In this document: positions 1 through 6,340 of the stretch, piece by piece
Layout: every line of letters begins with the position of its first letter
Position numbering within the stretch: the stretch's first letter is position 1
Origin: CAZJZH01 sp964550465
GTDB lineage: Bacteria > Patescibacteriota > Patescibacteriia > JACRDY01
Length of the DNA: 18,660 nucleotides
NCBI GenBank assembly: GCA_964550465.1
Contig: CAZJZH010000015.1
Span: forward strand, 1-18,660
Reading direction: 5' to 3'
The notes under the pieces: generated by a model
Seen by the model: the letters and a program-made list of their open reading frames with translations, nothing else
Databases searched by the model: none
Told to the model about the DNA's origin: nothing
Program-made: the position numbers and the translations under genes

Positions 1-797
<797 letters not shown>

Positions 798-1192
798 AGA
801 ACATTTATACACCATCGCTCCTAAGAGCTCCGGCGGATAGGTTGTTCTTCAAGACCTTGAACAATCCGTGAATGCTTCACGGAGCAAAGTTCTAGTTGAT
901 AGTTGAGTACCTGGCAAGATTTGTTCTTAATTGCTCATGAAATAGAATTCAGTAAGCAAGGTTCCTACCACTCTTTCTTTGTCAAAATGCATTTTTCTTC
1001 CAATAATCCCGCGACACACAGTGGGGATTTTTGACAGAAGAAAAAACAGCGCCGGCCAAATCCGCGACTTTCCCTCAAAAATGGGACCGTCTACTCAGCC
1101 ATCACTGTTTTGTCTTCTACTTGTCTTTGCCTGCGCAAGGACAGTTTAGATTGTTGCTGTAGGGAACAGGTTGTACGAAGTCGTATTTCGTA
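798..1192 (-). other. pre-rRNA leader (boxA, processing hairpins)
   Basis: About 395 nt separate the predicted transcription start (near 1192) from the 16S 5' end, and I see no supportable gene here. On the minus strand the leader opens with a 6-bp hairpin, TACGAA/TTCGTA, at 1192-1174. It contains a perfect CCGTGAA-GCA-TTCACGG hairpin at 884-868 that could take part in 16S processing. Just before the 16S it carries TGTTCTTTA (about 804-796), a good match to rrn boxA, where NusB/S10 antitermination complexes bind. A TTGACA at about 985-980 has no usable -10 box. Confidence 0.6.
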
Positions 1193-1198
1193 TGCGTC

Positions 1199-1226
1199 AT
1201 TATATACGACTGAAAAATCTTGTCAA
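1199..1226 (-). promoter_or_regulatory. rRNA operon promoter
   Basis: Minus strand: -35 TTGACA (1226-1221), 16-nt spacer, -10 TATAAT (1204-1199). Both hexamers match the sigma-70 consensus exactly, and the promoter faces the 16S gene. The expected start is near 1192. Its -35 lies only 16 bp from the -35 of the divergent promoter for the 154-aa gene. Confidence 0.85.
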
Positions 1227-1242
1227 GGGCTTGTAACTGGCT

Positions 1243-1271
1243 TTGACCTTCGAGCTGAGAAACGCTATAAC
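1243..1271 (+). promoter_or_regulatory. promoter of the 154-aa membrane protein gene
   Basis: TTGACC (1243-1248), 17-nt spacer, TATAAC (1266-1271). It is back to back with the rRNA promoter. It rules out translation starts upstream of about 1278 and so supports the ATG at 1312. Confidence 0.7.
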
Positions 1272-1311
1272 TATAAGTAGGTCTTTAATAATCACAGGAA
1301 GGATTGACCAG

Positions 1312-1776
1312 ATGGACTATCTCCAAGCATTCATGGCTCAGGCCAACTGGGCAGCTGTTATTCTGGCTATGTTTATTTTGCTCTGTGTGTGCGGTACAGT
1401 CATCACTACTACCGTGCTCAAGGTCAAAAAATCAGAGCGTCTTCGTCAGCAGCTGTTTAGCCAACCATTGCCACCTGAGCAGCCCGTCACTCTGATCAGC
1501 CTACAGCCAATCGCCCGTCAAGACGAGCCGGCAGGTAGCCTGCGGCGCCAGGCGACGCTGCGTTTCCCAGATGGTACGGTGCGGACCATTCGAGTGGCGG
1601 CAACTGCCGGTGACACACCTACTAAGCCAGGTGACACGGTTATGGCCCGTCCGTACCGCAGAGAGGCTACTGGTCAAGCATGTTGGACATTCACCTATGT
1701 ACCAGAACCCACAGCACAGTCCTCGCAATTAGCCACGGCTAGCGAAACGCTGCAGCCAGTCACAGTCAAAGGATAA
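1312..1776 (+). CDS. small single-pass membrane protein, unknown function (paralogue of the next gene)
   Basis: A 154-aa product of unrecognised family. The ATG at 1312 is chosen because AGGAAGG lies about 9 nt upstream and the promoter -10 ends at 1271; the longer open frame would start inside the promoter. A hydrophobic segment at about residues 12-33 is followed by a basic stretch (KVKKSERLRQQ), a proline-rich QPLPPEQP linker and a soluble domain that looks beta-rich (LRFPDGTVRTIRV...W-TFTYVP). Topology is probably N-out, with the soluble domain cytoplasmic. The 127-aa gene that follows has the same plan: one membrane segment, basic patch, QPLP, then a (F/G)-x-x-x-V-R-x-I/V-R-V core ending in W-x-F-x-F/Y-VP. 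I infer an old tandem duplication. The TAA stop lies inside the 5' arm of the terminator hairpin. Confidence 0.75.
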   Translation: MDYLQAFMAQANWAAVILAMFILLCVCGTVITTTVLKVKKSERLRQQLFSQPLPPEQPVTLISLQPIARQDEPAGSLRRQATLRFPDGTVRTIRVAATAGDTPTKPGDTVMARPYRREATGQACWTFTYVPEPTAQSSQLATASETLQPVTVKG

Positions 1777-1797
1777 CTACGGTTATCCTTTTGTTTT
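1768..1797 (+). terminator. terminator after the 154-aa gene
   Basis: Hairpin AAAGGATAAC-TACG-GTTATCCTTT followed by TTGTTTT. Its stem-loop is identical to the terminator at 2308-2339. The upstream gene's stop codon is part of the 5' arm. Confidence 0.85.
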
Positions 1798-1817
1798 AAC
1801 TGACTGATCGTTTATGG

Positions 1818-1846
1818 TTGACATTTTCATATTCTTAAAGTAAGAA
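1818..1846 (+). promoter_or_regulatory. promoter of the 127-aa membrane protein gene
   Basis: TTGACA (1818-1823), 17-nt spacer, TAAGAA(T) (1841-1846). The expected start near 1853 coincides with CAGTTCTTTA, a boxA-like word also seen at the start of two other transcripts in this window. Confidence 0.7.
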
Positions 1847-1899
1847 TTAAATCAGTTCTTTACATTACATGAACGCATACAGACACAAGGAGTATACGG

Positions 1900-2283
1900 A
1901 TGCGTGAGTTCCTCAACCAAAATCTCTGGATTCTTGGGATACTGGCTGCTGTTGTTATATCCATGCAGCTGTGGGTAGGTAGGCGAGTCATAAAAGACGC
2001 GAACAAACAGCGCCGTGAGCGGCAACGGCGACTGAACCAACCACTACCATCAGCGTGCAAAGTGGCAGTCGTCTCTTTTACACGCATCACTACTAATCTA
2101 TACGAAGCAGTATTGGACTTTGGCCAAGAGGAAAAAGTAGTACGAGTGCGCGCTGCTGAGGGAGAGAGGGTTACGCTGCCTGGTTCTATAGTGACAGTCT
2201 ATCCACATTATGATAAAGACGGATATATCCAATGGATATTTCCCTTTGTGCCGCCACCGCACCTACAACAACAATGTAGTTAG
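1900..2283 (+). CDS. small single-pass membrane protein, unknown function (paralogue of the previous gene)
   Basis: A 127-aa product. The ATG at 1900 is preceded by AAGGAG at a good distance. A membrane segment at about residues 9-27 (LWILGILAAVVISMQLWVG) is followed by a strongly basic run (RRVIKDANKQRRERQRR) and a QPLP linker. The soluble domain (EAVLDFGQEEKVVRVRAAEG, then PGSIVTVYPHYDKDGYIQWIFPFVP) aligns by eye with the 154-aa protein. The family is not recognised. It has its own promoter and a terminator with the same stem-loop as its paralogue, so each copy is an independent unit. Basic residues after the first helix suggest the C-terminal domain is cytoplasmic. Confidence 0.75.
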   Translation: MREFLNQNLWILGILAAVVISMQLWVGRRVIKDANKQRRERQRRLNQPLPSACKVAVVSFTRITTNLYEAVLDFGQEEKVVRVRAAEGERVTLPGSIVTVYPHYDKDGYIQWIFPFVPPPHLQQQCS

Positions 2284-2307
2284 CAGGTGATTCATGCATG
2301 CCAGCCC

Positions 2308-2339
2308 AAAAGGATAACTACGGTTATCCTTTTTGTTTT
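2308..2339 (+). terminator. terminator after the 127-aa gene
   Basis: Hairpin AAAGGATAAC-TACG-GTTATCCTTT followed by TTGTTTT, a repeat of the hairpin at 1768. This is strong evidence that the two cassettes are duplicates. Confidence 0.85.
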
Positions 2340-2343
2340 ACTA

Positions 2344-2372
2344 TTGACGAAAAGTAATGGAAGGTATATAAC
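2344..2372 (+). promoter_or_regulatory. promoter of the 92-aa membrane protein gene
   Basis: TTGACG (2344-2349), 17-nt spacer, TATAAC (2367-2372). The expected start near 2379 begins CAGTTCTTT. Confidence 0.7.
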
Positions 2373-2419
2373 AGCAGGCAGTTCTTTGGTTTCACTGTGC
2401 GTTGAAAGGGGAAATTTGC

Positions 2420-2698
2420 ATGGCGCAGGTAACGTTCAATCTTGACGAGGAAATGGATCCATTGGCGGAGGTGGTGCAGCCCACCATCCGGCAGTACGGC
2501 ACGTTGTACGGCGTTTTTCTACTACTGGCGCTGCTGATGAGTGGTCTCTATACGGCCATACTGTCAGCCGGCAGTCTGCCAACCAGCTTTGGGGCCGCTG
2601 TATCGGTCGTCGTTCACGGTGCGGTGCTACTGGCAGCCAAAGACAGTATCAACACCACCGCGCAGCAGTGGGCGCGTAGCACAGCGGCCGGCAACTAA
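2420..2698 (+). CDS. small two-helix membrane protein, unknown function
   Basis: A 92-aa product of unrecognised family. The ATG at 2420 follows AAAGGGG by 8 nt; a TTG at 2402 lies upstream of this ribosome binding site and is unlikely. The N-terminus is acidic (NLDEEMDPLAEVV). Two hydrophobic segments follow, about residues 26-48 (YGTLYGVFLLLALLMSGLY) and 54-72 (PTSFGAAVSVVVHGAVLLA), then a short polar tail. It stands alone, with its own promoter and a strong terminator shared with the convergent trmD. No motif suggests a function. Confidence 0.7.
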   Translation: MAQVTFNLDEEMDPLAEVVQPTIRQYGTLYGVFLLLALLMSGLYTAILSAGSLPTSFGAAVSVVVHGAVLLAAKDSINTTAQQWARSTAAGN

Positions 2699-2716
2699 TC
2701 GCCGCACACACATAGT

Positions 2717-2747
2717 AAAAAGGGTAACCAGTCGGTTACCCTTTTTT
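2717..2747. terminator. bidirectional terminator between the 92-aa gene and trmD
   Basis: Hairpin AAAAAGGGTAACC-AGTC-GGTTACCCTTTTT with T-runs on both strands. It serves convergent genes. The trmD stop codon (2738-2736) lies inside its 3' arm. Confidence 0.85.
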
Positions 2748-3398
2748 CTTTTTACTTTGTCGCCATGCCAGAATATCAGCGTGATTACCGGACAGCAGCA
2801 CTGGCGGGACTTTCATTTTTTTACCAGTTTTTTTATCGATAAATACTTCCGGTCGAGTGTAGTGTGGGTACTCTGCCTCACTACCAGTAAATGTTTCTTC
2901 ATCCAGTGAGGCGGCTGCGCCCAGCACACCCGGCACTAAGCGACTGACTGCTTCAGTGATAATCAGGGCTGGCAGTTCCCCACCGGCCAGGACGTATGGG
3001 CCCACAGATACTCGCTCATCAGCCAGCTTCATCACTCGCTCATCAATACCCTCATAGCGACCACAGATGAAAATCAACTGGTCGTATTGCTGCTGGTAGC
3101 GCTTGGCCATTGCCTGGTCAAACCGTTTACCGGCTGGGTCCATCACGAGCACGCGACTTTTCTTGGTCCGGCGAATTTTATTGAGCGTTTTAGCAATGGG
3201 CTCGACCATCATAACCATACCCGGGCCACCACCATAGGGTTTGTCATCAACGGTTTGGTGTTTGTCAGTAGCGGCATGGCGAATATTATGAGCACGGATG
3301 CGCAGTTTTTTCTTACGCTGACCAATGCCAAGAATTGATTGACTGGCATAGGTGTCAATCACGTCTGGGAAGAGGGTGAGGATTTCGAAACGATGCAT
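2736..3398 (-). CDS. trmD: tRNA (guanine-N1-)-methyltransferase
   Basis: TrmD uses S-adenosylmethionine to methylate G37 next to the anticodon in tRNAs reading CNN codons, which prevents +1 frameshifting. The 220-aa product starts MHRFEILTLFPDV, the family's usual N-terminus. The in-frame sequence upstream of 3398 is dispersed-repeat DNA, so the longer frame is rejected. Visible motifs: DDKPYGGGPGMVM (51-63), ICGRYEGIDERV (111-122), SVGPYVLAGGELPAL (131-145, forming the trefoil-knot SAM site), EYPHYTRPE (176-184) and LLSGNHADILAWR (201-213). Position 134 is Pro where many family members have Asp (SIGDYVLSGGE). Length is slightly under the usual 230-250 aa. No rimM neighbour is present. The region between khpA and trmD holds three hairpins and a GATATG-type repeat, so coupling to khpA is probably weak. 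Confidence 0.95.
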   Translation of the reverse strand: MHRFEILTLFPDVIDTYASQSILGIGQRKKKLRIRAHNIRHAATDKHQTVDDKPYGGGPGMVMMVEPIAKTLNKIRRTKKSRVLVMDPAGKRFDQAMAKRYQQQYDQLIFICGRYEGIDERVMKLADERVSVGPYVLAGGELPALIITEAVSRLVPGVLGAAASLDEETFTGSEAEYPHYTRPEVFIDKKTGKKMKVPPVLLSGNHADILAWRQSKKKKG

Positions 3399-3448
3399 AT
3401 GAGGGTAGTAAACCACGGACAACAGGGAAAGACAAGGGAATGGAGGCA

Positions 3449-3527
3449 TGGGATATGTGATATGGGAAATGAGATATGGAATTACTATCAGCGTTCTCAA
3501 TATCCCATATCTCATATCCGATATCCT
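3449..3527. repeat. GATATG-type dispersed palindromic repeat, copy 1
   Basis: The left arm (3451-3479) is built from units GATATGTG, GATATGGG, AAATGAGATATGG. The right arm (3498-3526) carries the inverted units ATATCCC, ATATCTC, ATATCCG. A spacer of about 18 nt separates them. The copy sits directly upstream of trmD. Three relatives occur at 4149, 12829 and 14311. Confidence 0.75.
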
Positions 3528-3540
3528 TTTCTTATAACCA

Positions 3541-3603
3541 TCAGCTCATCTCCACTGTGTGGAGTGAGCTGATCCGTTCACGCCGCAAAGCGGCGATGAA
3601 CGG
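3541..3603 (-). other. two strong tandem hairpins between khpA and trmD
   Basis: Hairpin one (3574-3603) pairs CCGTTCA/TGAACGG and CGCCGC/GCGGCG around AAA with a single bulge. Hairpin two (3541-3572) pairs TCAGCTCA/TGAGCTGA and CTCC/GGAG. Neither has its own T-tract in the minus direction, so they are not simple terminators. They may be processing or regulatory structures in the khpA-trmD RNA. Confidence 0.5.
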
Positions 3604-3633
3604 AAAAACCGCTGGCATATCACCAACGGTTTT
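3604..3633 (-). terminator. terminator after khpA
   Basis: On the minus strand, AAAACCG-t-TGG, a 7-nt loop, then CCA-g-CGGTTTTT: a stem with one internal mismatch followed by a T-run, about 20 nt past the khpA stop. Readthrough into trmD is possible. Confidence 0.6.
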
Positions 3634-3653
3634 CAGTATCACGGACGTGTAGT

Positions 3654-4001
3654 CTAGATATTCAGGTTCTCGATATCAGAAGTGTCGATCTGCTCAACAT
3701 TCTCATCACCAGCTTGTTCGGCAGCTGCAGCAGCCTTACGTTCGTAGTGGCGTGAGCCTTCTGGTTCAGCAACCTTGAGGTTAACGCGGGCATCGTTCTG
3801 CGCACCGACGATCTTCAAAAGCGTGCGGATAGCGCGAGCGGTCTGGCCCTGACGGCCGATGACGTAGCCCATATCTTCTGGGTTGATGTGCAGGGTGATC
3901 AATACACCGCGCTCATCGATCTTTCGCTCAGTTCGTACATCTTCTGGATGACGGACAATAGCCCGGACAACATCCTCAATGAACTGCTGATCTTTCTCCA
4001 T
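3654..4001 (-). CDS. khpA: KH-domain RNA-binding protein KhpA
   Basis: KhpA is a small single-KH RNA chaperone, usually encoded between rpsP and rimM/trmD, that often partners KhpB/EloR. The product is 115 aa against roughly 75-85 aa for most homologues. The N-terminal part (IEDVVRAIVRHPEDV) and the KH core with the GxxG loop, VIGRQGQTARAIRTLL (about residues 47-62), are typical. The extra length is a C-terminal tail of Ala/Glu/Asp-rich sequence from about residue 85. The start at 4001 fits the family N-terminus; no Shine-Dalgarno is visible. It has its own promoter at 4080-4107, so it is not co-transcribed with rpsP, from which it is separated by two kilobases. Confidence 0.92.
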   Translation of the reverse strand: MEKDQQFIEDVVRAIVRHPEDVRTERKIDERGVLITLHINPEDMGYVIGRQGQTARAIRTLLKIVGAQNDARVNLKVAEPEGSRHYERKAAAAAEQAGDENVEQIDTSDIENLNI

Positions 4002-4079
4002 ACGGAAATATCAGATAATTGTTAATTTACTGCGTTTTTGCTGGTCCAGCCAGGCTGGTAGCTAACGCATCGTAGCCGT

Positions 4080-4107
4080 AGTGTAGCATAATTGGGCGCT
4101 TTGTCAA
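4080..4107 (-). promoter_or_regulatory. khpA promoter
   Basis: Minus strand: TTGACA (4107-4102), 16-nt spacer, TACACT (4085-4080) with an upstream TGC giving an extended -10 feel. The expected leader is about 72 nt and contains the small hairpin CCAGC-CTG-GCTGG. Confidence 0.7.
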
Positions 4108-4148
4108 TAGTATAAAAGTGTTGAGAAGTCAAGGATGACAAGGGAATT

Positions 4149-4185
4149 TGATATCAGATATGGGAGATGAGATATGGGATATGAC
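4149..4185. repeat. GATATG-type repeat, copy 2 (single arm)
   Basis: Units GATATCA, GATATGGGAGAT, GAGATATGG, GATATGAC in one orientation with no clear inverted partner arm. It lies in the gap between the khpA promoter and the small-RNA promoter. Confidence 0.65.
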
Positions 4186-4233
4186 TTATTTTTCCTTATT
4201 TTAAAGGTTTTTTGATATATTTTTGCCAAACTA

Positions 4234-4262
4234 TTGACAAATATTTTTATATATGCTATATT
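4234..4262 (+). promoter_or_regulatory. small-RNA promoter (copy 1 of a duplicated promoter)
   Basis: TTGACA (4234-4239), 17-nt AT-only-like spacer, TATATT (4257-4262). The block around it (about 4233-4260) is repeated almost base for base at 4399-4426. Confidence 0.75.
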
Positions 4263-4268
4263 ACTATA

Positions 4269-4396
4269 TCAATCATTAAGATTGATTTGCTCCTTCCGGC
4301 GACCCACTCGTGGTTGCCAAATACCCCACCATTAACCCTCTTTCGAGAGGGTCCCACCAGAAGCGCCTCAGTAGTTACTGAGGCGTCTTGTCTTTT
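4269..4396 (+). ncRNA. probable small structured RNA, unknown class
   Basis: A stretch of about 127 nt lies between a strong promoter and a strong terminator, with no convincing open frame. It folds by eye into three hairpins. GGCGACC/GGTTGCC (4298-4318) has one G-U pair. CCCTCT-TTCG-AGAGGG (4336-4351) has a UUCG loop. The terminator stem CGCCTCAGTA/TACTGAGGCG is at 4364-4385. An apparently unpaired GCTCCTTCC segment (4289-4297) precedes the first hairpin and contains CUCCUU, complementary to Shine-Dalgarno sequences. It does not match SRP RNA, 6S RNA, tmRNA or RNase P signatures that I can recall. The class is unknown; its existence is inferred from promoter, structure and terminator. Confidence 0.6.
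4364..4396 (+). terminator. small-RNA terminator
   Basis: A perfect 22-nt palindrome (4364-4385) followed by TCTTGTCTTTT. The next promoter starts 4 nt later. Confidence 0.85.
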
Positions 4397-4399
4397 ATA

Positions 4400-4428
4400 T
4401 TGACAAATATTTTTATATATGCTATAGT
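4400..4428 (+). promoter_or_regulatory. promoter of the 61-aa gene (copy 2 of a duplicated promoter)
   Basis: TTGACA (4400-4405), 17-nt spacer, TATAGT (4423-4428). The -35, spacer and first four -10 bases are identical to the copy at 4234, and similarity continues past the -10 (TACTATAT then ATCATT). Confidence 0.8.
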
Positions 4429-4540
4429 ACTATATTGATCATTTACAAGCGTATGGTCTGATGACAGATTTCTGTGGCTACTGGCCGCGGAAACCTGTCA
4501 TGCAGGCAGGGACTGTTATTATTCCTGAGGAGGTTCTACT

Positions 4541-4726
4541 ATGGTGCGGAAGACGACGGTGATCGATGCGATCAACAACGGCGCCCATGTTTCCGCCGGC
4601 ACTCCCGCCGGTAGCGACATCTCGCCCATCGACATCGCCCACATCGGCGAGCTCGACTTGGATATCGAAGAGCTGCCGACGATCGGCGATCGGCCGGACG
4701 CATCGGCCTACGAGTACTACAGCTAG
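4541..4726 (+). CDS. 61-aa acidic peptide, unknown function
   Basis: The ATG at 4541 follows GAGGAGG by 7 nt, and the gene has its own promoter and terminator, so it is well supported despite its size. The peptide has no Cys and no membrane segment. It is acidic in the C-terminal half (ELDLDIEELPTIGD) and ends in an aromatic cluster, YEYYS. By my count about 52 of 61 codons end in G or C, far more than the flanking 288-aa gene, which suggests foreign origin or special codon selection. The LDLDIEELP stretch loosely resembles leader regions of ribosomally made peptides, but no modifying enzyme or transporter is nearby, so this is only a possibility. The leader (about 4435-4540) is roughly 105 nt with a small CCTG/CAGG hairpin near 4493-4508. 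Confidence 0.75.
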   Translation: MVRKTTVIDAINNGAHVSAGTPAGSDISPIDIAHIGELDLDIEELPTIGDRPDASAYEYYS

Positions 4727-4765
4727 CCCCCGCTGGCGGCCAGTCGCGCCGCCACACACTCCCCC

Positions 4766-4796
4766 AAAGCTCCGCGCTAACACCGTGGAGCTTTTT
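4766..4796 (+). terminator. terminator after the 61-aa gene
   Basis: AAAGCTCC-GCG, 7-nt loop, CG-T-GGAGCTTT: an 11-bp stem with one wobble pair, followed by TT. Confidence 0.8.
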
Positions 4797-4868
4797 CATT
4801 TAATCAATAGACAAAAAAGTGTCCACATGGTAGAAACAAAGTACTAACTGCATAGTATTATTTTGTAT

Positions 4869-5735
4869 ATGGTAGCAAAATTTGGTGAAGGTGGTGGCGC
4901 ATATGAAGCACCACGCACTCCGCGACAATGGATTGATGCCGCGCTAGAAAAATTGGCCGGGCAAGAAGATGAACAAATTCGCGAAGAAAACTTTGTTGAC
5001 CTCTATGGCGAAGAGACAATTCGCTCTGACCGTAGCTATGTTGAGCGGATGCGAGAGCAGTTTGTCCAAGACGCTGCTATAGAGGGCAATGATCGCGAAG
5101 GCTTTGAGCTAGCTAAAGTGCTAGAAGGTATCATTAATCACCAACTAGAGCAGAATGAATGGATGGGCCCGGAAGTGACTACTCGCCAAGCGTCTGATTA
5201 TGACGACATTGCTAATGGTGTTGATATGATTGCTGAAATGGAGCACAGTGACGCTACTCAGCACCTGGCTATTGCCCTTGACGCTACGTACGGTATTCAC
5301 CTGGAAAAGAAAATGGAGCGTATTCGTAATGAAATTAATGAGGGCACTCTGACGGCCGTTAAATATTTTGAAGACAGTGAAGGTAATTTTCGTGGGGAGT
5401 TGAAGCGCGTACCGCGAGTGGTAGTGGGCGCAGACCATGATACTATTCTCAACCTGATCCAGTTATGGGTGGAAAATAAAAATAAAGAACTGGCCAGTCA
5501 CCCCATTCAGTTACAAATTTTGGACGAAGTATATATGCAGCTAAAAATCTTTGCTCAGTACGCAGAGAAGGTTGACCAGCCAGAGGTGGTAAAAATCTAT
5601 CAACGCCAAGCTCGTATCGTCAAGCGTATCATGGCTGACAAAAAGGAGTTGCGAGAAAAGGTGGGCACGGCCTATGAGCGAGATGACCGAGTATTTAAAG
5701 AGATTCAAAAACGCACCTTAAGCTTTGACCAGTAG
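4869..5735 (+). CDS. conserved-looking hypothetical protein, possible nuclease-like core
   Basis: A 288-aa soluble protein, not firmly recognised. The ATG at 4869 is preferred to the TTG at 4863. There is no Shine-Dalgarno; AT-rich -10 candidates (TAGTAT 4853-4858, TATTAT 4856-4861) sit so close that the mRNA is probably leaderless. The N-terminal about 100 residues are helical and charged. The middle has a pattern reminiscent of PD-(D/E)XK-type folds: YDD (111-113), NGVDMIAEME (116-125), LAIALDAT (133-140), EKK (146-148), then a strand-like VPRVVVGAD (181-189). The ExK-type signature is not canonical, so nuclease activity is a guess from memory of similar proteins in CPR genomes. The C-terminal third is helical and rich in Lys/Glu. 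It interrupts the usual rpsP-khpA neighbourhood. Confidence 0.8.
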   Translation: MVAKFGEGGGAYEAPRTPRQWIDAALEKLAGQEDEQIREENFVDLYGEETIRSDRSYVERMREQFVQDAAIEGNDREGFELAKVLEGIINHQLEQNEWMGPEVTTRQASDYDDIANGVDMIAEMEHSDATQHLAIALDATYGIHLEKKMERIRNEINEGTLTAVKYFEDSEGNFRGELKRVPRVVVGADHDTILNLIQLWVENKNKELASHPIQLQILDEVYMQLKIFAQYAEKVDQPEVVKIYQRQARIVKRIMADKKELREKVGTAYERDDRVFKEIQKRTLSFDQ

Positions 5736-5740
5736 AATCA

Positions 5741-5773
5741 AAAAATCCCTCCGCCGTAGCGTGAGGGATTTTT
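5741..5773. terminator. bidirectional terminator between the 288-aa gene and rpsP
   Basis: AAAAATCCCTC, loop, GAGGGATTTTT, with A/T runs on both sides. It serves two convergent genes. Confidence 0.85.
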
Positions 5774-5795
5774 ATATATCTTGTATCTTGCAGTA

Positions 5796-6266
5796 TTAGC
5801 TAGCGGCTTCCTTGTCTGCCGGAGCCTCAGCAGCTTCCTTCTTTTCTTCATCGGCTGCAGGCTCAGCTGGTTTTTCTTCAGCTGTTGGCGTGTCAGTCGC
5901 CTTTTCTTCTGCCGGAGCCTCAGCAGCTTCACCGCCTTCAGCTGGATTTTCCTGGCTCTTTGTCTCCTCGGCCGGAGCATCTTGGCCAGCCTTCTTCTTG
6001 ATTCGGAAAGCGTGGACTTTTTTGCCCTTAATTACTCCTTCAGATACCAGCAAGTTATGGACGGTAGCTGATGGCTGAGCACCTTTGGAGATCCAGTATT
6101 CAATCCGCTCCTGCTTGAGCTGAACGAACTTAGGGTCTTGCCGTGGGTCGTATGAACCAAGATACTCCAAAGCGTCCCCTTGGGTGTCCTTGGTGTGTTC
6201 TGAGACGATCAACCGGTAGGTTGGGGCGTTTTTAGCGCCAAATCGTGATAATCGAATGCGTAGCAT
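5796..6266 (-). CDS. rpsP: 30S ribosomal protein S16 (uS16) with long acidic tail
   Basis: uS16 is an assembly protein of the 30S body that binds 16S rRNA. The N-terminal about 85 residues are typical: MLRIRLSRFGAKNAPTYRLIV, then LGSYDPRQDP (36-45) and IEYWISKGAQPSATVHNLL (55-73). From about residue 92 the protein continues with some 64 residues dominated by Ala, Glu, Pro and Lys (APAEE-like units), nearly doubling the usual length of 80-90 aa. The tail is probably disordered. Start 6266 is fixed by the conserved N-terminus; no Shine-Dalgarno is seen. Normally rpsP leads an operon with khpA, rimM and trmD; here it ends at a terminator and khpA has its own promoter. Confidence 0.95.
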   Translation of the reverse strand: MLRIRLSRFGAKNAPTYRLIVSEHTKDTQGDALEYLGSYDPRQDPKFVQLKQERIEYWISKGAQPSATVHNLLVSEGVIKGKKVHAFRIKKKAGQDAPAEETKSQENPAEGGEAAEAPAEEKATDTPTAEEKPAEPAADEEKKEAAEAPADKEAAS

Positions 6267-6297
6267 ACAGACAATAAATGGTAAATTTGGTGACTAG

Positions 6298-6326
6298 AGG
6301 CTACCAAATAGCCCGCAGAAAGTCAA
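6298..6326 (-). promoter_or_regulatory. candidate rpsP promoter
   Basis: Minus strand: TTGACT (6326-6321), 17-nt spacer, TAGCCT (6303-6298). The -35 is good and the -10 weak. Predicted leader is about 25 nt. Confidence 0.5.
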
Positions 6327-6340
6327 GGAGATGGGCGGGC

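Noticed and set aside
980..985. Second rRNA promoter (TTGACA on the minus strand)
   Set aside because: No -10-like sequence at 16-18 nt.
1060..1100. RNase P RNA-like GAGGGAAAGTCGCGG in the rRNA leader (minus strand)
   Set aside because: It only partly matches the GAGGAAAGTCC core, and no other RNase P conserved region is nearby.
4566..4847. Overlapping frame within the 61-aa gene region
   Set aside because: Pro/Ser/Arg-rich shadow of the GC-rich 61-aa gene, running through its terminator, with no ribosome binding site.
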